From NCBI GenBank assembly GCA_010279815.1, contig QEOQ01000303.1, positions 37,140 through 101,139 of the forward strand: 64,000 bases of DNA, given 5' to 3'. Shown here one piece after another: positions 50,894 through 63,767 of the stretch; the first letter of the stretch is position 1, and the number at the start of each line of letters is the position of its first letter. The notes beneath the pieces were generated by a model. It was not told the origin of the DNA. It made no database searches and saw nothing but the letters and a program-made list of their open reading frames with translations. The DNA is from Brachionus plicatilis. Its lineage: Eukaryota > Rotifera > Eurotatoria > Ploima > Brachionidae. The position numbers and the translations under genes are program-made.

Positions 50894-53800
50894 AAATTTT
50901 AAAAATAATACTTTGCTTATTATTAAACTTTTGTTTTTATTAAATGAACAAGTTAGATTACCAAGATAGAAGTATATTTACTTTGACTTACTCATTGGCA
51001 AGTGAAAAAAATAATCTTTTTTTTATAAATGATTGTGTCACTACTCAGAGACTGGCGTGATACTACAAGCGCACTGCTACTATTTTGCATTACTTGATAT
51101 ACTGAATAATAAACCTAGTTTATGACTCTTGATAGTTCAGAGCCGATCTTAGTTTGGGCAACTACTGAAAAAACAAAAAAAAATTAAAATTTTATTAAAA
51201 AAAAGAGCGCTTTTTCCAATAAAATATTTTTATAGTTTATTTATTCTTCTAATTTCAAATATGCTATGAAACGAATCGACTTCGTTTTTTTTCTATCTTT
51301 TTTTTTTAATTACAGAACCAGTTTTGTTTCTAATGGAAAAATTAACTTCATAACATCAAAACATCTTTCTATCCTTTTAATTTTATAAAAAGTATTATTC
51401 ACAGCATTAAAAATAGAATAGAAACAAATTGTCTAAATCTTGTGTCTCAAAAATTTACAGTGTCTATAGTCTAAATGTTTTAAATATCAACAGAGTTAAA
51501 GAAAGAAGTAACGATTCCAGGCAGCTGAGCCAAAATGGACAACAGCCACCAAAAAGATAATTGTAAAGATAAATTTCTGTTCATTTCTAATAAACAAACA
51601 AGTCATTTGAGAAACGCAAAACAAATTTTTTCTGTTTTAGCCAGATGACTCAAAGTTTAACAAGACTAAGGTAGCAAATTTCCAAAAATGATGCCTTAAA
51701 TGACTAAAATAAAAGCTAGCTAGGTCTTGTCACTACAAAGTATGCTACTTCGACCTAGAACAACTATTTGTTCATGGGAAACGAGTTTGACTCGATTTTG
51801 TCTAAGTAATTATTTTCGCTTAGTCGTCCGCTGGGAGACGCCAATTTTCATTTATTGTGTGTCGTAATAAAAAATGGTTGAAAATTTCTATTTTTTTTTT
51901 TTTTGATAAAAGAAAAATAAAAAGCATTTGTTAGTTTATATCAACTATTTTTGAAATAACAAGATTATTGACAAGTCCATTATCATTGTTGAAACAACAA
52001 CATAAAAATATGCTCATGCCTTTTGAATTTTATTTGCTGCAATAAAAAAAATTTTGGTAATTAAAAAAGAGAAAGAGAGAAAGAGAAAAAGAGAGAGGAT
52101 TTGACAACGCTTCTGTTTTTTCAGATTTTATTTCCAAGTCGAATGATTGATTTTTTGTTGAAAAATATAAAATATAATAGCAAAGTGTTTTGTGAACAAC
52201 CAGTGAAATTAATCAGATCAAATGAAAAAAATTCAACTTATTGGTTGATTTGATTTTTTGCTAGCAAAATAATTTGCATACTAAATTAGTCCAATAAATA
52301 AGAGAAGATAATAATAATAATAATACAACTAATACAACTAAAATACTACTAATAATTTGTTGCTTTTCTATTTAGGAACAATTAGTGATTTATTTATTTA
52401 TTCTATTGATTTGTTCAAGTTTCTCAAACTCTCAAGTGGCATGGGTATCATTAGAAATTAAGACTCACATCGATCAAATGCCATTGATCTCGTATTAAGC
52501 TACAACTCTTCTCCTAATTTCAAGTGTATCTCATGTACCTTAATTTTTTGAAATATTGACATTTATTAGCTTGTAACAAGACGCCGATGCAGCCACGGCT
52601 TAATCAGAATAATTAAGTCCCCGTTTGCTGATGGGATTAGGCCAAATCAGCACTAATGTTTTGTTGTGGTTTGTCAAGTGCCACTCTTGGCTTCGCCGTT
52701 GCCACACGGCCCGGCCACAAATCTAGCATGCAATAGCATCTACTCTACCTTTTTGTTTTTGCTTTTTGATTTTATTGCTTTCTAGCAATTACTTGGCGAA
52801 TAATAAAGATTTTTATCTTTATTACTTTTGATGTTTGCATGGCAGACGATTGAGCCCATTAGAGGCGACTCTAAGATTTTTCTCTTATCAACAAATGACA
52901 AAGATAAAACAATATTAGCCAAATTAAAGATAAAGAAAAAGAAAGAAAGAAAAAAAAGCTCAAGTGATGAGTAAATAAACTTGATTTGTTCTTAAATCAC
53001 CACTTAAACTCGGAGCCCCATAGTCCGTGGAGCACGGTGCGTATTCAAGCATGCGGCGATTAGTGAGCGCGGCTTGTGCACACAAACAAAAAATTAAACC
53101 ATGTCAATAACTCTAAATTAAATTTAAATCAAAAAATAGAAATTAGAATGATATTTAATTTTGAAGAAATATATAAAAAGGGAAACCACCTAATAGCTTT
53201 TGATCTAAATAGTCATTCGGCGTGTCTCTTTTCTATTCTTAGTCTGTATTTGGATTTTGACAACAAATGGTTTGGAGGAATACTTGCAAAAACACACTCT
53301 CATGTAGCCTTTACTTATCCCCGATAAGCAAGCATTCGAATCGAATTTGCTATTCGTGCCAATTGGCCAATTGGCAAAATGTCATGCGCGTATGTTGAAT
53401 AACCACTTGTGGAAATCTTAGGTATCATCATCATTTGACGAGAGAAAGATGAAACAAAACATTGTGTTTACTCCAGGATGCCTTATTAAGAACAAATAGT
53501 TTATTAGAAACAAAAAACCGTTCATTGTCGTGTTTTTTATTTTTTTTTTTTTTGTTCATTTATGTTTCCCTTAGGTAAATATTTGAAATTTACGGTTCGC
53601 TTTGTGACTAGATTTATGATTTTTTATTATTTTGCAACCTAATTATATTCTTAATTTTATTGTTTTGCAAAAAAAAAAAAGAGAGAAGCTTAAATAAAAG
53701 AGAAAAAGAGCTGGCTGCCGCCGATGCCGATTTCGGCTGCGACCACCACCACTTGCCAATCTTGTTTGACCAAAGATTATCACGAGTGAGAATCTCGTAT

Positions 53801-56800
53801 TGAATGGAGCTTTGTGTGTACTTGTGATAAATTTGCCATCGGCTTATCGTATTTGCAAAAATTGCATCCGATTGTTGAAAATTTGCAAATTTTGTAAATA
53901 TCCGCTGCTACCTGAATCCTGAATGCAAAGTGGAGATGAAAAAAATGGAAAAAAAATTAAGTTATCAATCAAACAAAGGAAGACGAGATTAAAATGTCAA
54001 TTTAATTATGTCTTGTGTGGTTGTTGTTGTTGTGTTGCATGTCGATGGCAAGTTCTCTAGGAACGCTTTGACAGATTTTCAACAAATTAAATAATTTCAA
54101 GTTAATTTATCTTGTCTAAACAGAGCGGCACTAGTCGGAAGGAAGCAGTGAGAGTAAATTACAGTTTTTTTTTTTCTTTTTTTTTTTTTAATTACATGGC
54201 ATATATTCAGTGCCACTTGTTCGTGACTAGTTTGACATTTCATGTTTTTTTTTGTGAGCAAATAAATCAATTTTGTTTCCACTCATTTTGACTTGAACAG
54301 ATAAGAAAAAAATTAATTACCACGGACCTACTAGTTTGATCGCAATATGTGATAGCATTTTCTACAAGTTTTTCGATTCATTCGAGCCGATCCAAAATTG
54401 TTTGGAACGACAATTTTTGAATTTTCACTTTTTGGCTTTTGAACAGATCCAATCTGATCTAGATAGGCATCTAGTGGCCGATTTTAATCTATTATCAAGG
54501 GATTTGGCAAACTTAACACAGATCAATAATCGCTGGGTAATTTATTGAGTTTTCTAGCTCATCAAATGTTTATTCACAGCGTCCACTTATCGTTACAGTT
54601 CAATTAGACTAATTCCTAAAACAAATGCCTTGCCAGTCTAGGTGTCTCAAATTGATTTTCTTGCAAACCCAGTTAACATTCAAATATTTCTCTTTTTTTT
54701 TTTTTTCTTAAGTATTTTTTTATCTCCCAATGAGTTCGTGTATCTGCTCTTTGATGACAATTAAATTGATTTGTGTGCTGGTTGATATGCATGTCAATGC
54801 GAGCTAAGTGGCTTAGACTGAGCTGAACGCGTGTCCATCTCTTCATTTGCTTATTGATGAGTACACAAGTCAAAAATTAATTATCTACTTGATTTGTTTT
54901 GTTTGGCATTGGTGATGGAATTAGTTTAAGAAAATATAATTAGATATGTAAATATTGTTTTTTGGTTGAGAAGCATTTGTTGCGAATCAGTCACCAATAG
55001 CTCAAATTAGAAGAGAATTAAATGCTTGTTCGACTCGGGAGCAGCTGGCACAAGCGTTCCTTGCTTCCCTAACTTAATTTGAATATTTTTGTTGTTGTTG
55101 CTTTTGCTGTTTTGATTGTGCTTGTAAATATCAAAAATTGAATTTTATACTGTTTCTTTACCCAACTTAAAGTTAATTACCATTTTATTCGAGCCAAAAA
55201 TTAATATTCAAAATTGACTTTTTTTTTGTTTTGAATAAAATCTATGTCAAATTAAAGATTTGTTTGATTCAACTTGTACTAAGTGGGGTTAATTGTCAGC
55301 ATATTTTTTTTATCAAATGACGCTTTGATGATGGTTGAAATATTTCAAAATATTTTTATAAAATTATTATAAAATTTTTAAAAATTATCAAATATAACCG
55401 TGGGTTTTAATTTAAAAAAGTGACCCAACATACTTGTTCTTCTTGAAAAGTGTCAATTGTAAAATCACAACTAAAACAATTCAATTTATTATTTTTATTA
55501 TTAATTATTTCAAAAATTAAAACCAGATTCTGCGATGACAACAAAAAAATTAAATATAAAAATATAAAGTTATGAAAAATTCTTTTGATAAAAATCAAGA
55601 AAATTTTTTTTTTCTCGAATTCAAGAAGAATATGCTTAAAAAAATAGAGAAAAAAATTACATAACTTCTATTTTTACAATTAAAAATGAAAGCTCAATTT
55701 ATCAATAAAGTAATCTCATTTTTTGTTAACTAAAAATTATTGCCTCTTTTTATTTTTTATTTTTTATTTTTTAACTAGTACTTTTAACCTCTTGTCCAAA
55801 AAAGGTCTCAGACTAAATTCTGTTCCAACATGCCTGCGACCATTTGATTTAAATAAATTTGTTTATAATAGAAAAAATAAAAAAAACATATCAATTAATT
55901 TGTTACGCCCTTTTAAAGTAAAGAAATTAATTGCATTTATTTAAATTTTTAATATATTAGTTTGAATTTATATGAGATTTAAGATAAATAAAATAAAATT
56001 TAAACAAAAAATTTCAATAAAAAATTGAATATAAAGGGACTAGTGTTTAACAAACTATTTATTAACGTTTTTGATAGTGAAATCAGAGTTTTCTATTATT
56101 TAGATAATTTTAATTTTTATCAGATTTGTAAATTTTTGAGTTTTTATTTGCCACAAAAAATTGACAATTACATAGAAAAAAAACAAGTTCTCTATTCAAT
56201 TTGCAACCGGGAAGTTTTTTTAACCATTATTATTATTCAAGATCATGAAAAATTTTATCTTAAACTTAAAGAAAATTTTTTAATCTAAAACATCAATCAA
56301 TCAACACTCAATGAAAATTAGAAATAAATCAAATCTTGATTGTGATTTACATGAACATAAAGATTACTATAGGATAACAGATTCGTAAAGAATTAAGAAA
56401 GATTTCTTTTCTCAAAATTTCTCAATAATTAAACTATTAGAATACTTTTTTTGCAAAAGATTTAGTTTGATTAATCGATAAATTATGTTTTTGAGATTAA
56501 CACTAAAATTTTTTAATTAAAATTAAAATATTAGCTTACATTGATTTCCAAATTAAAATTGTAGCTAAAAATATTTAAAATAAAATTCATATAATTTCTT
56601 TCTGTATTGACATCAATAAAATTCGTAGTTATTCAGTTATTTATTTATAAACAAAACAATTCATAAAAATTTAAATATTTTATTTAAAAAAACTTTTTTC
56701 CAATGATAAAGAAATAAAATAATAATATTGCCGTAAATAATTCTTTTTGATTCTGCATTAAAAGAAGAGACTTTGTTTTAAAAAGTTTTTTCGACTTGAT

Positions 56801-57909
56801 ATCAAATAAAAATTTTCGGTATTTACTTCTTGGTCAGAGATTTTCATCTTTACTATCTTGAGATTTAAAAACTCAATTTTTTTGAGGCACTAAAACCAAG
56901 TTTAGAGGAATTTTTCCCTAAATTCTTTCAGCAAGATACAATTTTATTTGGGAGGTTGGGCGATTTAGCAGAATAAATGTGAAATTATGCAAATCATTTT
57001 TTATTAAATAATATATTTGTTTTTTAACTTTCTCAAATACTCTTAAAATGATTAAATTTTTAATTAATTAAAAAAATGAAAATATGACGCTTTAAGACGT
57101 AATTGATAAATTAAAAATTATTTCTTAAAAAAATCACAATTGATATTTTAACTTAATTTTTCTAATTAACTTTAAACAGAAATTAAGATAAATTTTTATT
57201 TCTTTTAATTTGTAAAATTTTATCAAAATTCTTCGTCAATTGAATTTTTTTGTAATTCACATTTAGTCTATTGATTTAGCTAAAATTTATTTTTTAGAGA
57301 CCAATTTTATTTTTGTATTTTGTTACCTTTTAATAAATTTTTAAAAATTTTTCTAATATATGGATTTTGCGGGTATACTTTATAGTTCATATTTTAAATA
57401 ATTATTTTTATGCTTTATAATCGATAATCTTTTAATTTTAGAATTAAATTTTCTATTGTATGGGATGTTTATAGATATATTTTTGATTATTTTTGATTTC
57501 ATTTAATAATTCAAAAGAAAATTTTGATTAAAGTTCATGAAATTTAGACTGTTAATGATCATGTTTAAAACTTTTCAATAAACCTTTGGGCAAAACTTAA
57601 TTGATTTTAAATTATGTCTGATATTTCTTTGTTCATTAAGAAATAATTTAGGTTTAACAAGAGATTAAACCATTACATTTTAGAAAAATCCAATAATGTG
57701 TAAAAATCACCAACTGTTTAATTTAATCTTTTAACTTGACAGATTATTCTCATATCATTTTAAGTGACTTTAAATTAAATTAAGACTAAATTGAAGAAAA
57801 ATACTAAATAAATTATAATTTTTCTTAAAATATTTCAAAATAAAAAAGCCGCCCCTTCATTCTGTCATTTTAAAATAAAATTTCAAATTTAATTAGAAAT
57901 AGTCTTGGA
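50894..57909. other. long gene-free region between Tbx2/3 and NAXD
   Basis: Seven kilobases without a supported gene. Up to about 55300 the sequence is complex and relatively GC-rich for this genome (for example 52560-52760, 53000-53060 and 53700-53900), including a TGATGGGATTAGG block with an Otx/Bicoid-type GGATTA core near 52632. From 55400 on it returns to the usual A/T-rich type. Short open stretches at 53076, 54336, 55723 and 56025 have no recognised similarity. Simple runs: GA-rich 52068-52097, (AAT)n 52309-52324. Confidence 0.45.
52068..52097. repeat. GA-rich simple run
   Basis: Units of AGAGA and AGAAA over about 30 bases. Confidence 0.85.
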
Positions 57910-58967
57910 ATGTCGATAAACACTCAGATAATTCAAAAATTTAAAGAAATTATTCCCAGGTTACATGCTGACTTGCACAAAGGCCAAAGCGGCCGAATCG
58001 GAATAATCGGAGGATCTCGAGATTATTCTGGTGCTCCATATTTTTCATCGATGAGTTCACTGCGAGCTGGGGCCGATTTGTCTTATATTATCACAACTAA
58101 ATCTGCATCTAATACTATTAAAGCTTACTCGCCAGAGTTAATTGTACTGCCCATTTTGTAATTTCTTCCCAATGATTTATTTTGAAAATTTATCTTTTAT
58201 TTTTAAATTAAAAGGGATGATCCCGAATACGATGCAGAAATTCAGGGATTAATGAAAAAATTTCATTCCTTGATAATAGGCCCTGGCCTAGGACGAACAA
58301 GTGCAGCTCTGGAACAGATCAAAATAGCCATTAAGCATGCCAGATCACAAAGTATTCCAATTGTAATTGATGCAGATGGTTTATATTTGCTAGCTACAGA
58401 CACTTCATCGATATCCGGTTACAAAAAATGTATTTTAACACCGAATTACATGGAATTCAAGCGTCTTTATGATAAATCAGTATTATTCAATAAATATTTT
58501 TTAAAATTAAATAAAACAAATTAAGATTTTTTAAAATAAAGTTCTTAAATGAAGATTATGAAGAAAGCTCGAAATTTAACACTTTGGAATCACAATGTGA
58601 AGCTGTTAAACGTCTTGCCCAGAGTTTAGATAATGTGACAATTCTTAAGAAAGGCAAGATTGATATTATATCTGATGGAAATCAAGTGGTGTATAATGAT
58701 GTACCTGGAGGTCTTAAAAGATGCGGGGGAATAGGTGATTTATTGACTGGAGCTCTCGGTCTTTTTTCTTACTGGTGTGACTCTGGTTCTAGAATCGTCA
58801 AAGAGTCTTATATCAATGAACCAAATATAATTGCTGCATATACTGGATCAGTTTTTATAAGAGAATGCAGCAAAATAGCATTTGGAAAATATCATAGAGC
58901 ATTGTTGGCAGTTGATGTAATCGAAGAAATTGCTGAGACTTTTTATAAAATGTTTGATGATGAATAA
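57910..58967 (+). CDS. NAXD: ATP-dependent NAD(P)H-hydrate dehydratase, copy 1, 3 exons
   Basis: Exons 57910-58157, 58215-58479 and 58542-58967 give 312 residues. Family motifs (ribokinase-like CARKD/NAXD): KGQSGRIGIIGGSRDYSGAP, SSLRAGADLSYI, SLIIGPGLGR, IPIVIDADGLYLL, CILTPNYMEFKRLYD, TILKKGKIDIISDG and the catalytic GGIGDLLTG. The enzyme uses ATP to turn S-NAD(P)H hydrate, a damaged cofactor, back into NAD(P)H, usually in partnership with the epimerase NAXE. There is no obvious mitochondrial presequence in the first exon (MSINTQIIQKF), so it is probably cytosolic. It is the upstream member of a tandem pair with 61919-63018, sharing exon structure exactly for the first two exons. An acceptor-like TTAATTAG lies 14 bases before the ATG. 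Confidence 0.95.
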
Positions 58968-59329
58968 AAAGAATGTTTTAATAAATTTATCCAAAAAATT
59001 AAATAAAATTTGGGACCAGTTTATGGTAAACAGTAATAAAAGTAAGCATCTCTCAGCTTTAAGCCATAAAATTAATAATTACACATCATTTGATTTTTTT
59101 GTTGTTGGAATTTTTTAATATAAATATCCTTAAATACAATTAAAAAATTTAATACCTTTTTGAATTAAATAAGATTTTATTTTAACTTATTAAAAATTAA
59201 AAATTTAATCTATATAATTAAATATAGGTAGCATCTGTAATTATTTTAATTTCAAAAATATTAATGAATATAATCTTTTGGAAATCTTTCGATTGATCTC
59301 TTACAAACTGCAGAAATTGTTTGAAGCTC

Positions 59330-59647
59330 CTAAATTATTACTGAATGGAAGAACTCTCTTCTTTGTTCAATTGCTTTCCAGCTTAAAATTCCTATTTCAA
59401 GGTTCCAACCGTTTACTGCTAACTCAAGATGAGGCTGAACGAAATAGTTATAAAGTAAATAAACAAGGCGTTCACTGATTCCGTATATTGCCGTAGTTGC
59501 TCTTGCTGCTGCTAGGTTAGATTGTACATCAGGTAGATTTATTTCTTTATTATTCTTGAACAGTATTTTGATGTCCACTGTGTCATCATTGAAAACATTA
59601 TCAGCTAAAATTTCTATGACCACACACTTATGTTCATTGAAAAACAT
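59330..59647 (-). pseudogene. probable LINE relic (reverse-transcriptase C-terminal part) in an open frame
   Basis: A 105-codon minus-strand frame. Its second half reads YLLYNYFVQPHLELAVNGWN, a close match to the LY..LVRPHLEYAVQ.WNP block of CR1/Jockey-type LINE reverse transcriptases. The first half (ILADNVFNDDTVDIKILF) is not recognised. The rest of the LINE is missing, so it is a fragment even though this stretch stays open. Confidence 0.5.
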
Positions 59648-60076
59648 TTTTCATTCAATTTACTACTTAACTACATTATCTTAACTACACTTCAGACAAT
59701 TAATTTATGTAGATAACAAAAAAGAGACTTTATCATTTAGTTTGGAAAAGCCTAGATAAATGTCCTCAGCTAGACACTCATTAAGTCTGCAAGAAAATCT
59801 GTCAGAACGGTTTTGAGAATATATGTGCCACCAAACCCCGTGATTCTTGATTCAGAGGAACTTGCTTAACTACCCAGAAGATGAATTTTGAAATAGATTA
59901 AATATGAAAAAAGATCGGTCCCTAATCTTACAAAGATTCCAAATAAAATTGTGAATTTAAAAAGTCGAAAAATTTTGATCTTTGACCTTTCTTAAGAAAT
60001 AAAGAGAAATAAATTTGTTTTAAAATTTCTTTAAAAAATCTTAATTAAGATCTTAAATTGATCTTAGCTTCATAAC

Positions 60077-60096
60077 AAATAAATAAATAAATAAAT
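60077..60096. repeat. (AAAT)n microsatellite
   Basis: About five AAAT units. Confidence 0.9.
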
Positions 60097-60154
60097 GTAA
60101 ATGATGTTAAGAAATTGAAAAGATCTTAGAATTAAACTAAAATTTTTTACTTTA

Positions 60155-60450
60155 TAAGCCCAATTTTTAAAAAAGGGAACAAATTACTCGTCTCGAATTA
60201 CAGGCCAGTGTCCTTAAATTCAGTACCATGTAAACTAATGGAAAAAATTATTAGAAACCAAGTGTTTAATCACTTGATTTATAATAAATTAATTAGTGAT
60301 AGGCAGCATGGATTTGTCAAAAATCGAAGCTGTGTTACCAACCTGTTAGAGATAATGGATCTAGTAACTCATGAATAAGCCTGTGGAATACCCATAGATA
60401 TTCTACTAACGGATTATTTAAAAGCGTTTGACCAAGTTGGACATAATATG
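60155..60450 (+). pseudogene. CR1/Jockey-like LINE reverse-transcriptase fragment
   Basis: The translation shows the finger region of a non-LTR reverse transcriptase: KKGNKLLVSNYRPVSLNSVP, CKLMEKIIRNQVFNHL, ISDRQHGFVKNRSCVTNLLE, then DILLTDYLKAFDQVGH (family LDFSKAFDxVxH). An in-frame TAA at about 60376-60378 and loss of similarity soon after show that it is truncated and dead. Its orientation is opposite to the relic at 59330-59647. Confidence 0.88.
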
Positions 60451-61918
60451 TCTATTATAGGGCATTAAAAATTAAGAGATGGTGCATGGAAAATGATAAT
60501 CTTAAAATGAAAATGGAATATAAAAGACCGAGTTGGACAAATATTTATTTGAGAGAAATAAACGTTTTATTTATAAAAATAAATTTCTGAATTTTACAGT
60601 ATGTTATGCTTAACTTAACTAAAAGTTATTTTATTCAATTTTTCTATTTAATTTTTTTAAAATCAATTTATAAATAAAATCTCGACCTTTTAGTTTTTTA
60701 TTTTGCTTCCTTAAATTCAATATTTTAAAATCATTTTTTAATTTTTTAAACTCAATTAAATATTAATGATTTAAGACAGTTATTAAGAAAAAAACATTAA
60801 AACTTAATTATAGAAATCATTAAACTTTAGGATAGGAAAATAAAGTTTTGGTTGAAATAAAAAGTTAATTTGTTTTTTCAGTTTAACTATTTCGGTTTGA
60901 AACTTATTGCTTCCTTTAAAGCATTAAATAAATTAGTTTATTATTTTTACGACAACTATAAGTTAACGATCATTTTAACATATTAACATAATTTTAATCA
61001 ATTATGAAATAAGTTCTAATTTTAATTTTTTACTTTAATCACTAAATATTTAATCATTTGAATAAAATAAAAAACATATTTTTTAATAAAAAATTTAAAA
61101 TCAACATAAAAACGCAAAGGTTAAAATAAAAAAAATTCAAAAAACTTTGGACAGACATAGTTATGGCTCAACAACACTTTTTAAATGAATTTATTGAATG
61201 AAATGAATGAAATACACCCAAAAATAGTTAAATTTTTAATTCAAAAATATTGATTAATATCTAATCTTTACTTCAGTTTGAATTTCATTAATTTTTTTCC
61301 TGATTTAATGAATTAATCAAATAATATATAAAGTTTTGGTTATTTACTAAAATAAAATTAATTATTAAGGACTTTTCTTTAAAAAAAATTTAAATAATCT
61401 TTTTAAAATTTTGACATAAAATTTAAATTTGATCAATTCAATTTTCTTTTTTAAATTAAATGCGGCAAAAAATTTTGAGATATTTGTGAAAAATAAAAAT
61501 TATTTTTTTTAATTTTGCATTTGGTTCAGTACTTTAAATTGAATTCAAAGAAAAATTTGTAAATAAAATTTTAGTTTTATTTTTTATTTTTGGAAAATAT
61601 ATCATGCTTTAATGCTGAATTAAACAAATTTTTAGAGTATGCAGTGAAAGTTAAGTTAAGAGATGGTGTTTATTTAATGCAGCTAGGCTGTGTTCTGTCT
61701 ATGAGGCAGAAATATTGAACAAGGGAATACGGTATATTTAATTTAAATTAACTATAAAAAATCCTTGATGTTAAATTCAAAATTTCTCGAGAAAAACTTT
61801 TTTTAGATATTTTTATTTTGAAATCAAAATCTAAAAATAATAAAAAAACTGGTATGGCCAAACACACTAATAAAACCAAAATTAAATATAAATTAAGTAT
61901 TTTTTAAAACACATCAAA

Positions 61919-63018
61919 ATGCCAATTAAAAGTAATATTATAGAAAAATTCAGGTCTTGGGTTCCTAAAATGCGTGCGGATACCTACAAAGGTCAAGGAG
62001 GTAGAATTGGAATAATAGGTGGATCTCATGAATACTCAGGCTCTGCTTATATATCAGCAATGAGTTCTTTGAAAACAGGAGCTGATTTATCTTATATTTT
62101 GACTACTCGTGAGGCATCTTCCATCATAAAAACATATTCACCAGATCTTGTTGTTCTACCTATTCTGTAAGCCATTTGACTTCATAAAAACATCTAAATT
62201 TTTCAAGATTTTCTTTAAAGTGATGATATAAATTATGAAATAAAAATTGGAAAATGGATGAATAAATTTCACTCGGTCATAATCGGTCCTGGGCTTGGAC
62301 GAACCGAAGAAGCGAGAAGTTACATAAAAGTTGCTTTACAAATTTCAAAGGCCCATCAAATTCCAATTGTTATAGACTCGGATTGTTTATATTTACTAGC
62401 CGAAGATACTTCATTGATTAAAGGATACAAAAAATGTATCTTAACTCCCAATTTCAAAGAATTCAAACGGTTATATGAAAATGCGGTAAACATTTAAAAA
62501 TAAAAAAAACTTTTTCATTTATTAATTAAATAAAATTAAATAAATTAATTATTTTTTTCAAAAAGTTTGTTAATGAAGAATACAATGAGAATAGTATTTT
62601 TGGCACAATCGAATCACAATGTGAAGCCGTAAGACGTTTAGCAGAAAACTTAGGCTATTTGACAATTTTAAAAAAAGGAAAAGTAGATATAATTTCAGAT
62701 GGTAAAACTATGGTATACAACGAAGTACAGGGCAGCTTAAAAAGATGTGGTGGAATCGGAGACCTAATGACAGGAACTTTGAGCTTGTTTTTCCACTGGT
62801 GTAATGTATCCAATGTTAATTTTTTTGAAGAAATAGAAAAAAAATCTGAACTCGAACATCCGAACATTATAGCTGCTTACACTGCCTCAGTGTTCACAAG
62901 ACGATGCAGTCAAATGGCGTTTGATAAATATCATAGATCTGTGATGGCTGCTGATATTATAGCCGAAATATCCGACTCTTTTTATGAAATGTTTGATAAA
63001 GACATTTATAACTTTTAA
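61919..63018 (+). CDS. NAXD: ATP-dependent NAD(P)H-hydrate dehydratase, copy 2, 3 exons
   Basis: Exons 61919-62166, 62221-62485 and 62566-63018 give 321 residues. Exons 1 and 2 are the same lengths as in copy 1 (248 and 265 bases) with the same intron phases, so the pair arose by tandem duplication. All key motifs are kept: KGQGGRIGIIGGSHEYSGSA, SVIIGPGLGRT, IPIVIDSDCLYLLAED (DADG changed to DSDC), CILTPNFKEFKRLYE, TILKKGKVDIISDG and GGIGDLMTG with the catalytic Asp. Exon 3 has a few extra residues (FFEEIEKKSELEHPN). By eye the copies agree at about 60% of residues, so the duplication is old and both have been kept by selection. The NXT gene follows after 173 bases. Confidence 0.94.
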
Positions 63019-63191
63019 ATAAATTTTTGTTTTATCAGATATTTTTTTTTATTTCAAATTTTAAGTTTTTTTGCTATTCTAAATTCAAGTTAGAATTGTG
63101 ACTTTGTTCACGTGTAAGTAAAAGATATTAAACTTAAATTTTTAATAAATAAAAAAATAATTTAGAATCTAAGGAACCATTAAACAATAAG

Positions 63192-63767
63192 ATGGCATCG
63201 GCAGTTACCGATTCGAATAATGACTCAGTAAGTCCTTTTTTTGGAAATATTTGTTTAATTAATTTTTAAAGGAAAGAGTCCGGGAAATTTCTAAAATGGC
63301 TAATGAATATGGATCTGAATTTGTGAATAAATTTTACACCACACTGGATAATAAACGCCACGTAGAAAACATTTAAAGAAAAGCTAAATTTTGACTGTTT
63401 CGTTTTAATTAAAAGGAACTAGGAAAGTATTATGCTGATGACGCAAAAATTATATGGAACGGCAATGAGATCGATATTCAAAATAGACAAAATTTCCAGG
63501 TCGAGTTAGCTGATTGTACGCACAGCATTGAATGCTTTGATGTGCATCCGATTTTTAGTAAAAATAATGAATTTAAAATATTAAAAAATATTGATTATTT
63601 ATTTAGATGATTTCAATCAAACTGGTCATTACATGATTCTTGTAAGTGTTTCCGGATCGGTCAAATACAAAGGACATGAACCAAAACTGTTTTATCAAAA
63701 TTTCATTCTCAAGGCGATCGAGACTAAGTGGAAAATTGCCAGCGATTGCTATAGATTTGCTGAATAA
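63192..63767 (+). CDS. NXT: NTF2-related export protein (NXT/p15), 4 exons
   Basis: Exons 63192-63227, 63272-63361, 63416-63557 and 63607-63767 join to 142 residues, the usual size. Motifs: ANEYGSEFVNKFYTTLDNKR, KYYADDAKIIWNGNEI, GHYMILVSVSGSVKYKG, LFYQNFIL and the C-terminal WKIASDCYRF, which is nearly identical in animal NXT1/2. The protein is the small NTF2-fold partner of NXF1/TAP in bulk mRNA export through nuclear pores. The first exon encodes only 12 residues. Introns are 44-54 bases. Confidence 0.93.

Larger units (their letters stand above)
58968..61918. other. interval between NAXD copies, LINE relics
   Basis: AT-rich. It holds two oppositely oriented LINE relics (59330-59647 and 60155-60450) and an (AAAT)n run at 60077-60096. 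A GC-richer stretch at 61640-61735 with KLRDG-like coding may be a third relic. Confidence 0.5.

Noticed and set aside
53076..53327. 83-codon open stretch
   Set aside because: No similarity recognised, partly low complexity at the start, no splice context; probably chance in the less AT-rich Tbx2/3 upstream region.
54336..54548. 70-codon open stretch
   Set aside because: No recognised motif and isolated.
55723..56288. Two neighbouring short open frames (73 and 87 codons)
   Set aside because: Phe/Leu/Ile/Lys-rich composition as expected by chance in AT-rich DNA; no joining splice sites or family match found.
61640..61735. Short stretch with KLRDG-like coding, perhaps a third LINE relic
   Set aside because: Only a few residues resemble the neighbouring relic; not enough for a call.
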